Assembly (NCBI GenBank): GCA_958295875.1
Contig: OY282379.1
Span: forward strand, 496,001-560,000
Direction: 5' to 3'
Source of the DNA: an uncultured Pseudomonadales bacterium
GTDB taxonomy: Bacteria; Pseudomonadota; Gammaproteobacteria; Pseudomonadales; Azotimanducaceae
Length of the DNA: 64,000 nt
Shown here piece by piece: positions 18,836-27,651 of this stretch. Position 1 is the stretch's first letter, and each line of letters begins with the position of its first letter. Both the position numbers and the translations under genes were made by a program. The notes below the pieces were generated by a model. The model had not been told where the DNA came from, searched no databases, and saw nothing but the letters and a program-made list of their open reading frames with translations.

Positions 18836-20002
18836 ATGCAACCCATTTCCGCCGACTCCCACGTCATGGAAGCCGAGGACGTCTTCATCGGGCTGCCAGA
18901 GCGCTTTGGTGACGCAGCGCCCCGCGTCGTGGGCGCCGGCACCGAAGACGACGCCATCGTCATCCCGGCGCTGGGCCGGCGTGGGGTGCGCAAACGGATG
19001 GGTTGGGCGGGCATGCGCGTGCGCAATGGCGTGGCCATCGAGCGCCGTGAAGGCCACAAGCCCGAAGTGGACGACCTGACGGATGCCGAGGCGAAAGGGC
19101 TGCTCGCAAAGGGCTACGACGGCCTGCGCGCCGGCATCCGCGACGGCGCCCGACGCGGCGCGGACCAAGACATCGATGGCGTGGCGGCCGAGTTCCTCTA
19201 TCCTGGCTTCTTCGGCATGTTCAGCTTGCCGAACGTGGAGTTGCTGGTGGCCTGCCAGCGCAACTACAACGATTGGCTGCATGACTACGCCACCGCCGGC
19301 GCGGGGCGCCTTTACGGGCTCGCGGTCATTCCGGTGCAGGACCCAGCGGCCGGCGCCGCCGAGTTGGAGCGCGTCATCGGCCTCGGCTACAAGGGTGGTT
19401 GCATCCCCTGCACGTCCCCAGCAGACAAGCCCTATTTCGACGCGGACTACGAGCCGATTTGGTCACTGGCAGAGGAGGCCGGCTTTCCGCTCTCCATGCA
19501 TGTGGGCACCAACGCCTATCTCCCCCGCGACCAACGCGCGCCCAACCAACGGCGAGACTCGGTGTTCGACTATGCGAATGCGCCGAGCGCCGTGCAGCGC
19601 ACCTTGGTGGAACTGATATGCCGGGGCGTCGCCGAGCGGCACCCCAAGTTGAGGTTCGTGGTGAGCGAATTCAACGCCGGTTGGATCGCCCACTGGCTAG
19701 ACCGGGTGGATCAAGGCCTGCAACGGGAGCACCGCTTCCGCTCCGAAGCGTTCACCGGCGAACGCCCGCAAGACGTGTGGCGGCGCCAGTTCTACGCCAC
19801 CATCGAGGATGACCGTCCTGCCATTGCCACGCGGGAACTCATCGGCGTGGACAACCTGATGTGGGGGTCGGACTATCCGCACGTCGATTCGACGTGGCCC
19901 TGTTCGCAACAAGTGCTGGACGAGATTTTCGACGGCGTGCCGGCCACGGATCGCGAGCGCATCACGCGACGCAACGTGGAGGCGCTGTACGGGCTTGCGT
20001 AG
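18836..20002 (+). CDS. Amidohydrolase-2 family metal-dependent hydrolase
   Basis: A 388-residue cytosolic TIM-barrel hydrolase/decarboxylase-type enzyme (amidohydrolase_2, the ACMSD-like group); substrate unknown. The ATG has AAGAGGAG about 5 bp upstream. Here the N-terminal metal motif is ADSHVMEAED (D-x-H in place of H-x-H), followed by FPLSMHVGTNAYLP with a metal His, VVSEFNAGWIAHWLDR, and DNLMWGSDYPHVDSTWP, which holds the conserved metal Asp. It is complete. It begins about 80 bp downstream of the IS, so its native promoter may have been replaced by one in the IS end. A second member of the family is at 58633-59877. Confidence 0.85.
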   Translation: MQPISADSHVMEAEDVFIGLPERFGDAAPRVVGAGTEDDAIVIPALGRRGVRKRMGWAGMRVRNGVAIERREGHKPEVDDLTDAEAKGLLAKGYDGLRAGIRDGARRGADQDIDGVAAEFLYPGFFGMFSLPNVELLVACQRNYNDWLHDYATAGAGRLYGLAVIPVQDPAAGAAELERVIGLGYKGGCIPCTSPADKPYFDADYEPIWSLAEEAGFPLSMHVGTNAYLPRDQRAPNQRRDSVFDYANAPSAVQRTLVELICRGVAERHPKLRFVVSEFNAGWIAHWLDRVDQGLQREHRFRSEAFTGERPQDVWRRQFYATIEDDRPAIATRELIGVDNLMWGSDYPHVDSTWPCSQQVLDEIFDGVPATDRERITRRNVEALYGLA

Positions 20003-20041
20003 CGGCGGCTCGCGGCTGCGATCTACAGGCAGGAAAAGAAT

Positions 20042-20076
20042 GGGCCCGCCGGCCTGGAGAGGGAACCGGCGGGCCC
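20042..20076 (+). terminator. Strong hairpin after the amidohydrolase gene
   Basis: GGGCCCGCCGG (20042-20052) and CCGGCGGGCCC (20066-20076) form a perfect 11-bp GC-rich stem with a 13-base loop, 40 bp after the stop. There is no T tract, so it may be a terminator-like or mRNA-stabilising hairpin rather than a canonical intrinsic terminator. The rest of 20003-20213 shows nothing else. Confidence 0.5.
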
Positions 20077-20213
20077 AAGCGACCTGTAGGCGGGCCGCTA
20101 AAGGATTGACTCGGACGAGGTGCCTGCCGCATGTCGGCGGGACCAATGCGCTTCGGCTCCTGACGACGCCGCTGGCCACTCACCCAATGGCTATTCTGCC
20201 GAACGTGTGTAAC

Positions 20214-21539
20214 TCAGGGATTTCTTGAAGCGGCCTTTTTTGTGTCACTTTGTGTCAACGCCGTGACGGATACACACACATCGACGCCGCCACAAGCGCT
20301 CGCCCCAATGCCCACTTGCCAACCATGCGCTTGGCAGAGCTGACGCACGATGGCGAGGCCCAAGCCGCTGCCTCCGGCCGCTCGGCCACGCGAACGGTCC
20401 AGCCGGTAGAACGGCTCAAACACGCGCTCGCGGTCCGCCTCCGGAATGCCTGGGCCGCTATCGACGACATGCACCGCGATCGTCTCACCGGCGTCCACCA
20501 CCACGGCAGTGCCCTCAGCGTGCTGGCGGGCGTTGTCCAACAGGTTCAACAACACCCGCCGAAACGCGCCCGGCGCGATCTGCGCACGCCCATCCGCCGC
20601 GCCTCGCCACTGCACCGGCACCGCCCCATCCGCCTGCGCCACGATGCTCTCGATGAAGGGTTTCGCCAGGAGTTCCCGCGGCGACTCCCTGGCGCCCCGC
20701 GCGAAACGCAGCGCGTCGCCGATGAGTTCATCCATCGCCTCCAGGTTGCGCTCCATGCGCCGGGCGAGCTTGCGGTCAACCGTATCTGGCAGCAGTTCGA
20801 CGGCAAGGCGCATGCGCGCGAGCGGGGTGCGCAGGTCGTGCGAGATGCCGGCCAATAGCGTGGTGCGGTTGGAGAGCAGTTCGCTGATCTCCCGCGCCAT
20901 CCGATTGAAGTTCGTCGCCAGCGCCACCAACTCCCGCGGGCCGCGCTCCGGCAGCGGCGAGAAGCCCTCCGCGCCGCGAAACGCCTCCACCGAATTGGCC
21001 GTTTCCACCAGCGGCCCGGCGATGCGCCGCACCATGAAGAATGTCGCGCCAAACACGATGCCGGCGCCGATGGCACCGATGGCCAAGCCTACATAGATGG
21101 GCTGCACATCTTGGCGGCCGGGGACGAAGCCAACTTGCAGGCGGGCACCGGGCACCGGCAGATCGGCCCACAGCAGGCCGTCCCCTTCCAACAGCCGCAC
21201 CGGCGCCCCCAACCGCTCCGAGATGCTCGTTCGCAGCAGCGCGAAGTAGCTATCTTCCGTGTCCGCTGGCGGCAGGTCGCGCAGATCTGGGCTGATGATG
21301 AGGTCATGCATGCGCGCCATCTCAAGCTCGAACGCCGGGCGCGCGTCCGTATAGTCCGGCAGTTCCACCCAAGTTTGCGCAGACAACACCACAAGGCCCG
21401 CTTCATCATGGGCAAGCTGTTCGGTGAAAGGCGCGACGACCAGCCGTTGCACTGCCAGGAACGCGGTGGCGATGATGACCACCGCGCTCAAAGCGAGCAC
21501 CGCGTTGGTCCTCCAGAGCAAAGAAGTGGGCAGGCCCAT
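20214..21539 (-). CDS. envZ: EnvZ-like sensor histidine kinase
   Basis: A 441-residue inner-membrane sensor kinase. TM1 at residues 10-32, periplasmic sensor region 33-148, TM2 at about 149-170, HAMP to about 225, then the H-box GISHDLRTPLARMRLAVELL with phospho-accepting His near 234. ATP-binding N, G1 and G2 boxes appear as LLNLLDNARQHA, VVDSGPGIPEADRERVFE and GGSGLGLAIVRQLC. The H-box and the order behind the response regulator are those of EnvZ. It lies 15 bp after the regulator gene at 21555-22268, same operon. What it senses cannot be read from sequence; osmolarity is only the precedent. Confidence 0.88.
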   Translation of the reverse strand: MGLPTSLLWRTNAVLALSAVVIIATAFLAVQRLVVAPFTEQLAHDEAGLVVLSAQTWVELPDYTDARPAFELEMARMHDLIISPDLRDLPPADTEDSYFALLRTSISERLGAPVRLLEGDGLLWADLPVPGARLQVGFVPGRQDVQPIYVGLAIGAIGAGIVFGATFFMVRRIAGPLVETANSVEAFRGAEGFSPLPERGPRELVALATNFNRMAREISELLSNRTTLLAGISHDLRTPLARMRLAVELLPDTVDRKLARRMERNLEAMDELIGDALRFARGARESPRELLAKPFIESIVAQADGAVPVQWRGAADGRAQIAPGAFRRVLLNLLDNARQHAEGTAVVVDAGETIAVHVVDSGPGIPEADRERVFEPFYRLDRSRGRAAGGSGLGLAIVRQLCQAHGWQVGIGASACGGVDVCVSVTALTQSDTKKAASRNP

Positions 21540-21554
21540 GGGACGCCGCGGCGG

Positions 21555-22268
21555 CTACACGCCGGCGGGACAGAACATGTACCCCTTGCCCCAAATCGTG
21601 CGGATGTAGATCGGCGATGAAGGATCCGGCTCGATCTTGCCGCGCAGACGCGCCACGCGCACATCAATGCTGCGGTCAAACGGCGAGCGTTCGGCGCCGG
21701 TGAGGATGTCCAAGATGCGGTCTCGGTGGAGCACTTTGTTCGGGTGGCGCGCCAAGGTGCTCAACAAGTCGAACTCGCCGGCGGTGAGGGCAACCAGCTG
21801 GCCGTTGTGAACGAGCCGATGCGCGTTCAAGTCCAATACGAACTCGCCGAACGCGATGAGGTGCTCATCTCCGGCGGTGTCCCGCGCGGTGCGGCGACGC
21901 AGCACCGCACGCACGCGGGCGAGCAGTTCGCGTGGGTTGAAGGGCTTGGACATGTAATCGTCGGCGCCCACCTCCAAGCCGACGATTCGGTCCACGTCCT
22001 CGCCTTGGGCGGACAGAATGATGATTGGCAGGCCGCCCCGCTCTTTCAGGCGGCGCGCGATGGACAGACCATCCTCGCCGGGCAACATCAAATCGAGCAC
22101 GACGAGGTCGAATGCTTGGGCGGCCAGCGCCGCGTCCATGGCCGGCGCATCCTCCACGCAGACCACGGCGTAGCCCATTTGCTCTAGGTATTCCTGCAGC
22201 AGCTCCCGTAGTTCGACGTCGTCATCGACGACGAGCAGCGTGGCGCGCTCGTTGTCCATGGGCGTCAA
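21555..22268 (-). CDS. ompR: OmpR-like response regulator
   Basis: A 237-residue winged-helix response regulator. Receiver domain residues 10-125 with the acidic pair in LLVVDDDVEL, phospho-accepting Asp 59 in DLVVLDLMLPGEDG and the conserved Lys in DDYMSKPFNPREL. C-terminal OmpR/PhoB DNA-binding domain with ALTAGEFDLLSTLARHPNK and DRSIDVRVARLRGKIE, ending YIRTIWGKGYMF. The ATG overlaps the stop of the upstream secreted-protein gene (ATGA), so three genes (22753 down to 20214) form one operon. It is probably autoregulated like other OmpR systems, but no operator could be assigned. Confidence 0.9.
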   Translation of the reverse strand: MTPMDNERATLLVVDDDVELRELLQEYLEQMGYAVVCVEDAPAMDAALAAQAFDLVVLDLMLPGEDGLSIARRLKERGGLPIIILSAQGEDVDRIVGLEVGADDYMSKPFNPRELLARVRAVLRRRTARDTAGDEHLIAFGEFVLDLNAHRLVHNGQLVALTAGEFDLLSTLARHPNKVLHRDRILDILTGAERSPFDRSIDVRVARLRGKIEPDPSSPIYIRTIWGKGYMFCPAGV

Positions 22269-22753
22269 CGGTCAGATGGCTTTCCGCTGGCCTTGGCGGG
22301 GCTGAGGCGCAACTTGATGCTGCGCGGCGCAGCGTCCGGCGCATCCGTCGCCCGTTGCTTGTCGGCAAGCCCTTCGGCCACGCGCTGCTCGAACCCGGTG
22401 CCGTACTCCACTGGCGCCGCATTGGGGGCGCGGGCGTTGAAGCGGATGATGCGCTCGATGCGCACGACGGAGCCGTCTGGCCGCCGAATCACCCGCCCGA
22501 AGCGCCGCTCGCCGCGCACCGGGATGGCTTGGACGGCGCCGTTCTCGCCCATGCGCCGGCGCACTTCAATGAAGAAGTCTCGCCGCGCTTCCTTGTCGAG
22601 CGCTGGCCACTGCCCGGCAACCTGAGTGAGTTCCGCGTCCGAGTGGGCCGCGTAGCGGTTGTCGATGTCGTCCGCGTGCGCCCAAGCGGCCGCAGCGAGG
22701 GCCAAAGCAACGCCCCGCACCGGCGCTTTGCGCGCCCGGCGTGGCGGTTTCAT
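22265..22753 (-). CDS. Exported protein of unknown function in the ompR-envZ operon
   Basis: About 162 residues. The ATG start MKPPRRARKAPVRGVALALA gives a good Sec signal peptide (basic n-region, hydrophobic core, cleavage after AAAWAHA); a GTG 18 bp upstream is an alternative. The mature part is charged, with DIDNRYAAHSDAELTQVAGQ, then RRDFFIEVRRRMGENG and RVIRRPDGSVVRIERIIRFN. I do not recognise the family. Its stop overlaps the regulator start by 4 bp. A periplasmic protein coupled to an EnvZ/OmpR pair could be an auxiliary sensor, but this is inference. Confidence 0.7.
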   Translation of the reverse strand: MKPPRRARKAPVRGVALALAAAAWAHADDIDNRYAAHSDAELTQVAGQWPALDKEARRDFFIEVRRRMGENGAVQAIPVRGERRFGRVIRRPDGSVVRIERIIRFNARAPNAAPVEYGTGFEQRVAEGLADKQRATDAPDAAPRSIKLRLSPAKASGKPSDR

Positions 22754-22903
22754 GCCATCGACCCGCGTCACCGCGCAAGCCGTGCTGGTGGGAGCTGGTG
22801 CATCACGCCATAACCGCGCTCTGTGGAGTGCAAGTGGGATGGCCGCGAGGACAGCCGATGGCGCCGCGCTCGGCGACGCCGCCGGCTAGTGCCTCGCTAG
22901 AGG

Positions 22904-24088
22904 TCAGGCTGCTTCAAAGAGGCCGGCAGCGCCTTGGCCGCCGCCAATGCACATCGTCACCACGCCGTACTTCTTGTCCCGACGCTTCAGTTCGCGCAGG
23001 ATGGAACCCGTCAAGCGCGACCCGGTCATCCCGAATGGATGGCCGATGGCGATGCTGCCGCCGTTCACGTTGTACCGCTCGTTGTCGATGCCGAGCTCGT
23101 CACGACAGTACACGCACTGCGAGGCGAACGCCTCGTTCAGCTCCCATAGGTCCACGTCGTCCTGCTTGATGCCGACGTTGTCCAAGAGCCGCGGAATGGC
23201 GAACACGGGGCCGATGCCCATTTCGTCCGGCTCGCAAGCCGCCACGGTGAAGCCGCGGTAGATGCCCATCGGTTCGATGCCGAGTTGGGCAGCGCGGTCT
23301 GCGCTCATCAGCAACGTCATCGACGCGCCATCGGAGAGCTGCGAGGCATTGCCGGCCGTCACGGAGCCATCTTCCTCGAACGCCGGCGCCAACCCCGCCA
23401 AGCCTTCCAGCGTGGTGGTCGGGCGGTTGCACTCATCGCGGTCCACCATGACATCCACGCGGCTTTCCGCGCCAGTCTCGCGATCGACCTTGAGCATCGT
23501 CGCCGGCATCGGCGCGATCTCTTCACCCATCCAGCCGTTTTCCTGCGCCCGCGCGTAGCGTTGCTGGCTTTGCAGGGCGTACACATCCTGCATTTCGCGG
23601 GTGACTTGGTAGCGGCGCGCCACCACTTCGGCGGTGTTGCCCATCGCCATGAAGATGTCTGGCTTCTCTTCGATGAGGCGCTTGTTCGGATCCGACTTGC
23701 CGGCCGTTTGGCGGTTGCGCATGGAAATGGAATCCACGCCGCCGGCCATCGCCACCTGCGTGTTGCCGGAAGCGATCTGATTCGCCGCGATGGCGATGGA
23801 TTGCAGGCCGGATGAGCAGAAACGGTTGATCGTCAGGCCGGCTGCGGTGATCGGCAGGCGCGACAGCACCACCGCCAGCCGCGCCAAGTTGCCATCCTGC
23901 TCGCCGCTGTGGCTGGCGGCGCCGACGACGACATCCTCCACCTCGTCTGGCGAGACATTTGGATGCCGGTCTAGCAGCGAGTCGATGAGATGCGCCAACA
24001 TGTCATCAGATCGCGTCAGGTTGAAGCTGCCGCGGAAGGACTTCGCAAGCCCCGTCCGCAGGCTGTCCACCACTACGACGTCACGCAT
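22904..24088 (-). CDS. Acetyl-CoA acyltransferase (thiolase, FadA/FadI type)
   Basis: A 394-residue thiolase that cleaves 3-ketoacyl-CoA in beta-oxidation or condenses acyl-CoA in synthesis. The start MRDVVVVDSLRTGLAKSF has GGAGAG upstream. Acylated Cys 91 in INRFCSSGLQS; His in GGSIAIGHPFGMTGSRLTG; second Cys in VTMCIGGGQGAAGLFE. All catalytic residues are present and the length is standard. FadA-like specificity is the default guess. No fadB/fadJ partner adjoins it, so it stands alone. Confidence 0.92.
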   Translation of the reverse strand: MRDVVVVDSLRTGLAKSFRGSFNLTRSDDMLAHLIDSLLDRHPNVSPDEVEDVVVGAASHSGEQDGNLARLAVVLSRLPITAAGLTINRFCSSGLQSIAIAANQIASGNTQVAMAGGVDSISMRNRQTAGKSDPNKRLIEEKPDIFMAMGNTAEVVARRYQVTREMQDVYALQSQQRYARAQENGWMGEEIAPMPATMLKVDRETGAESRVDVMVDRDECNRPTTTLEGLAGLAPAFEEDGSVTAGNASQLSDGASMTLLMSADRAAQLGIEPMGIYRGFTVAACEPDEMGIGPVFAIPRLLDNVGIKQDDVDLWELNEAFASQCVYCRDELGIDNERYNVNGGSIAIGHPFGMTGSRLTGSILRELKRRDKKYGVVTMCIGGGQGAAGLFEAA

Positions 24089-24246
24089 GATTCTCTCCCC
24101 CCAATCTTTCCCAAGGTTTGCGAACTTGAGGCCCGGCAGTGTGCCGGGCGGAACAAGCGCGAGCGTATCAGGTTTGCCGACCGGGGGCGAGCGGGGTTGG
24201 CAGCCCCTCGGCGCCAAGGGCGGCAGCAACCGGCACGGTGCCGGCC

Positions 24247-25665
24247 CTAAGGCGCCGGCTCCAGCAGAAACAGTTCCCGCAAGCCGCCTTTCAACTTCAA
24301 CCGGTCGCGAACGAAGAAGCATCTGCGAACCTCCGATTCGAAGTTCTCGGCGGAGTAATCCGCGTAGTCGTTCTGCTTGTTCGCGAGGAGGGATTGGAAC
24401 ATCTCGTCGTCCCGGCCGACAAACTCCAGGATGCAGGTCGCGTCGAGGCTTCGCAACCAATCGACGAAAAGCCGCAGTGGGATGTTCCCCGCGACCCTCA
24501 CATGATGAACCAACGCCAAGCAAAGCACCAAGTCTGGGCTTCGCCGCGCATCGAACGCCGGGCGTTCGCGACCGGCCCAACCCTGCCCCGGCGAGGGGTT
24601 CGCCACATCCATCACCAGCGGAATGACGTTCTGTGGCCCGCTCTGCCGCAGATCGCGATAGAGCCCATCGACAGCATCATGATCTGAATCCAGGGCAACG
24701 ACCAGCCCCGAATGCTCCGCAGCGATGCGCGCGAACTCGCCGGTATTGGCGCCCAAATCCCAAGTGACCGCGGGCCGGAGCGCTGCTGTGTGCCGCAGGA
24801 CGAAGTTCCGCTTCCGTTGCAGGTCTACCGTGTTGTAGGAGTGATTCGTGGCGTACTGCGCCCAAGTGGAACGGGCTGGCACACTGGACAAGCCGCCGAT
24901 GAGCCGCCGCAGGCTGTCCCACAGCGCGAACAGCATGGTTTTCGGCTGCCGTCGATGCGCCGTGCGCCTGTCGGTCGCAGAAACGGCGCGCTCGGCCTTG
25001 GCAGGGAACCAGACATGCGACAGCACGCCGCGCTTGAAACGCGAGAGGCCGCGGAAGTACCGCCCTGCTTCCTCTGGCGGGATGCCTTCGAGGCGCGAGC
25101 GGAGCAGCGGCTGGTATGGGATGCCCAAATGCGCCGTCACCAGCAGCGGCGTCAGGAACGTCGCGCAGAATTGCCGATACCCCCGCCAGTATGCTTCCTC
25201 TGCCCAAGGAACGAACGATGGTATGTCGATAAACACTGGGCGCGTGCCCATCCACTGCACATTGAACGCCGTCGCGTCCTTGAGCAGGTATCCATTCCTG
25301 CCGCCGGCTTCCAGTATCTGCAATTGCAGAAGCGCCGCATCCTTGAGCATCGAGAACGGCCACTCGTAAGGCCAGGTGACGAAACGCACCACCTCATGCT
25401 CCACGGCAGCACTCCAGCCCTCCTCCATCACCAAGCGAGCGCTGGGATGCTCCGCCTCAAGCATTCGGCTCCCCACGACAGAACCGGCATCGACCAAGCC
25501 TTCGAAAAAAGGCTCGGTGAGCAGACGCCGCATGATTGCAGCAGCGGCTGAATTCAAGCCGCGAACGATGCTCACCTCTCGGCTGTCTCGCATTAGCTGG
25601 TACACCTGTCCAGCCGGGTCTTTGAACGACCCACCCTCAACCCTGAGCATCTTCGCTTCTTTCAT
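24247..25665 (-). CDS. SAM-dependent methyltransferase of a surface-modification trio
   Basis: About 472 residues. N-terminal ~280 residues are of unknown type, with FIDIPSFVPWAEEAYWRGYR and a kinase-like or polysaccharide-enzyme look. C-terminal class I methyltransferase fold: AVTWDLGANTGEFARIAAEH is the SAM-binding motif I, VVALDSDHDAV motif II, DLVLCLALVHHVRV motif IV. The start is uncertain: MKEAKMLRVEGGSFKD is used, overlapping the upstream gene by 29 bp; the next Met would reduce this to 14 bp. It is third in an overlapping set with a sulfatase-like protein and a small membrane protein, so its target is probably a cell-surface glycan; NoeA-like proteins from nodulation loci have a similar layout as I recall. 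Confidence 0.7.
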   Translation of the reverse strand: MKEAKMLRVEGGSFKDPAGQVYQLMRDSREVSIVRGLNSAAAAIMRRLLTEPFFEGLVDAGSVVGSRMLEAEHPSARLVMEEGWSAAVEHEVVRFVTWPYEWPFSMLKDAALLQLQILEAGGRNGYLLKDATAFNVQWMGTRPVFIDIPSFVPWAEEAYWRGYRQFCATFLTPLLVTAHLGIPYQPLLRSRLEGIPPEEAGRYFRGLSRFKRGVLSHVWFPAKAERAVSATDRRTAHRRQPKTMLFALWDSLRRLIGGLSSVPARSTWAQYATNHSYNTVDLQRKRNFVLRHTAALRPAVTWDLGANTGEFARIAAEHSGLVVALDSDHDAVDGLYRDLRQSGPQNVIPLVMDVANPSPGQGWAGRERPAFDARRSPDLVLCLALVHHVRVAGNIPLRLFVDWLRSLDATCILEFVGRDDEMFQSLLANKQNDYADYSAENFESEVRRCFFVRDRLKLKGGLRELFLLEPAP

Positions 25666-25927
25666 CCGGACGCGCCGTTGCATTGGACCCGTCGCCGCCC
25701 GCTCCGTCTCCCTGCCTGGATGGAACAAGTCGGTGTTTCAACCGATACCAGTACGCCCGAACGAAATAGCCGACGGCCGCCAGAGCACCCAACACGCTGG
25801 TGATGATGAAGCCGGCAGAGCCGGGATCGACATAGGCGTGCGCCGCGGTCGGCACCAAGGCAAACGCAGTGGCGGTGATTAACCGCCCGCGTCGGGCACC
25901 GTGCATCAATCGCGCCGGTCTATTCAT
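25637..25927 (-). CDS. Small membrane protein with AYVDPGS motif
   Basis: A 96-residue protein starting MNRPARLMHGARRGRLITAT. It has a signal-like helix ending in TAAHA, then YVDPGSAGFIITSVLGALAA, VGYFVRAYWYRLKHRL and a charged tail. The 'YxDPGS/T...' start followed by a single membrane helix and a basic YW-x-R-x-K turn is a pattern I know from small proteins that sit beside sulfatase-like and methyltransferase genes; no function is established to my knowledge. The start codon overlaps the sulfatase-like stop by 8 bp (ATGAATAG), arguing for coupled translation. Confidence 0.7.
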   Translation of the reverse strand: MNRPARLMHGARRGRLITATAFALVPTAAHAYVDPGSAGFIITSVLGALAAVGYFVRAYWYRLKHRLVPSRQGDGAGGDGSNATARPDERSEDAQG

Positions 25928-27446
25928 AGAGGAAGTCCTTGTAGTGAGGTCTCTCGTGCAAGGGCATCTGCTCGTTCCAAGGCTGCTTGTATTTTTTCGG
26001 CTCGACGAGTGGGCTCTCGCCGCCGGAAAGGCAGCGAAGAAGAGCGTGGACGGCATCCAGAGTCGTCATGTAGCCTTGGGACTGTGCTTTGTCGAACCAA
26101 CTAGCGCATGTGTCGCGGGGATAGATGCCCCCTAGAATGCCATAGTTGTCTTGGAAGACAAACTCTGGAGACTCCTCGAATTGCTGGCCCCGAGACAAGT
26201 AGAGGCCGTGGTCGCCGTACACGAGCAAGATGGCACCGCGGTCATTTTCGTCCAAGTGCCGAATGATCAATTCTAGGTAGCTAGCCGCTCGTTCTATCGA
26301 GTCGATATACATGGCTCTAAACTCATCCAACTGTTCCGCACTGTCATACCGAAACATTTGATCAGTGTGTCCCGGCGAATACAGGTGGGCCATCACGAAT
26401 TGAGACTTGGCATCTGTTCTCGCCTTAGTGATCTGCTCGGCGCTGAGGTCAAGCGCGGCATGCCAGCTAACCGACTCGAACCGGCAGTATCCCCAGAAAG
26501 AGAAGTCTCGTATGCCTTCGTCCAATAGGTTGCAGACCGTCTTACCATGGATCGTGATGTAGTTGTCGATGTATTGCCCCTTGACTTCTCCAAGATAGCT
26601 ATCTACATAGATTGACGTGGACTCGTAGCCGTTTCTGTGGAGGATTCCAAGAAGGTTAGATGGGTTTCGGCCAGAGAAGAGGTGCGGGTCTGGATCGTCG
26701 CCCGCTGCTTTCAACTTCTCTCGTTGTGAGGAGTATGCATCCACGTCTAGTGCTAGGACAGTGTTGAGAGACTCCCTAGTGGGTATGGCGTTGGCGAAAA
26801 AATTCGGAAATCGGCGGAAACTGGCGTCGAATAAGTCGTGGAACCTAGTAGTCTCCAAGTCAAGGTACTTCTTGAGCAATGAGCGCGGGGTGAGGGCGTC
26901 AAAGGAAACAAAATACAGGTTCGGCGTCTCCCGAAGGGAGATGTCCTGAATGTACGTCGCGTCTAACGTTGGGGCTGCCCTAATGCCCCCACCACCACCC
27001 CACCACCCCCCGCACGTCAATCCCAAGCCCAACAGTGCTGACGCCGAGAACACCGGCCCGCACCAGCGCTGCTTGTCCATGAGCTCGAAGGCGACGAACA
27101 GCCCGGCACCGGACCCGGCGCACAGCGCAATGATGACGGCCTCGTTTCCCGTCTGGTAGAGGTCGGTATGGATGATGTACGCCGTCGCCATGCTGGCCAT
27201 CACAATCAGCGACAGCGCAACGTTCGCCATGACCTTGGAACGTAGCAAGAACAGTGTGGGAAGCAAAAGGCCTGTGTTGACCGTCCCCCCAAGTAGGATA
27301 ATGTCTCCTAAATCCGAGTCGGAAAAAGCCGCCGACGACGACGTATACGTGGCGGCGAATGCGACCGCTGCGAGCAATGTGGCGAAGACGAACTTGAATG
27401 CGGCCCTTGGGATCAATCTCGCACGTTCGGCACCTGCACCCCCCAA
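25920..27446 (-). CDS. Membrane-anchored sulfatase-like hydrolase (alkaline phosphatase superfamily)
   Basis: A 508-residue protein. TTG start with GGAGG about 9 bp upstream. The N-terminal ~155 residues hold about five membrane helices (e.g. FVFATLLAAVAFAATYTSSS, LLLPTLFLL, ALSLIVMASMATAYIIH), followed by a Gly-Trp linker. The C-terminal domain is sulfatase-like: NLYFVSFDALTPRSLLKKYL with the metal Asp and Thr in the nucleophile position, VMAHLYSPGHTDQMF, and ILLVYGDHGLYLSRGQ with the metal Asp-His. This is the layout of phosphoglycerol or phosphoethanolamine transferases and related glycan enzymes. The C-terminal half has noticeably lower GC than core genes. It is first in the trio with the small membrane protein and the methyltransferase. 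Confidence 0.75.
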   Translation of the reverse strand: MGGAGAERARLIPRAAFKFVFATLLAAVAFAATYTSSSAAFSDSDLGDIILLGGTVNTGLLLPTLFLLRSKVMANVALSLIVMASMATAYIIHTDLYQTGNEAVIIALCAGSGAGLFVAFELMDKQRWCGPVFSASALLGLGLTCGGWWGGGGGIRAAPTLDATYIQDISLRETPNLYFVSFDALTPRSLLKKYLDLETTRFHDLFDASFRRFPNFFANAIPTRESLNTVLALDVDAYSSQREKLKAAGDDPDPHLFSGRNPSNLLGILHRNGYESTSIYVDSYLGEVKGQYIDNYITIHGKTVCNLLDEGIRDFSFWGYCRFESVSWHAALDLSAEQITKARTDAKSQFVMAHLYSPGHTDQMFRYDSAEQLDEFRAMYIDSIERAASYLELIIRHLDENDRGAILLVYGDHGLYLSRGQQFEESPEFVFQDNYGILGGIYPRDTCASWFDKAQSQGYMTTLDAVHALLRCLSGGESPLVEPKKYKQPWNEQMPLHERPHYKDFLYE

Positions 27447-27651
27447 CCGACTCGTCCTCCGTCATGCCCTCACGCGTTGCCATGAGTCGCTTGCGTCCCC
27501 ACGCCCAGACAGATTGGTCTAGGCATGACGCCGGCATGTCGAGATTCGTGCCCACCGCCGCCTTTCCGCTTGGATGAGCATGTCCCGCGCAAGGTCGCTC
27601 AGGCCGTCCGCCACCATCACCTTGGCAGGCATTGTAAAGCATCGGGGCTAG

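Noticed and set aside
17360..20002. A genuine transposase-amidohydrolase fusion enzyme
   Set aside because: The amidohydrolase has its own ATG and ribosome-binding site, and the join passes through the IS end; the continuity is better explained by a one-base shift.
26985..27012. G-rich tract on the minus strand (possible G-quadruplex)
   Set aside because: It simply encodes the Gly/Trp linker of the sulfatase-like protein, and nothing else points to a structural role.
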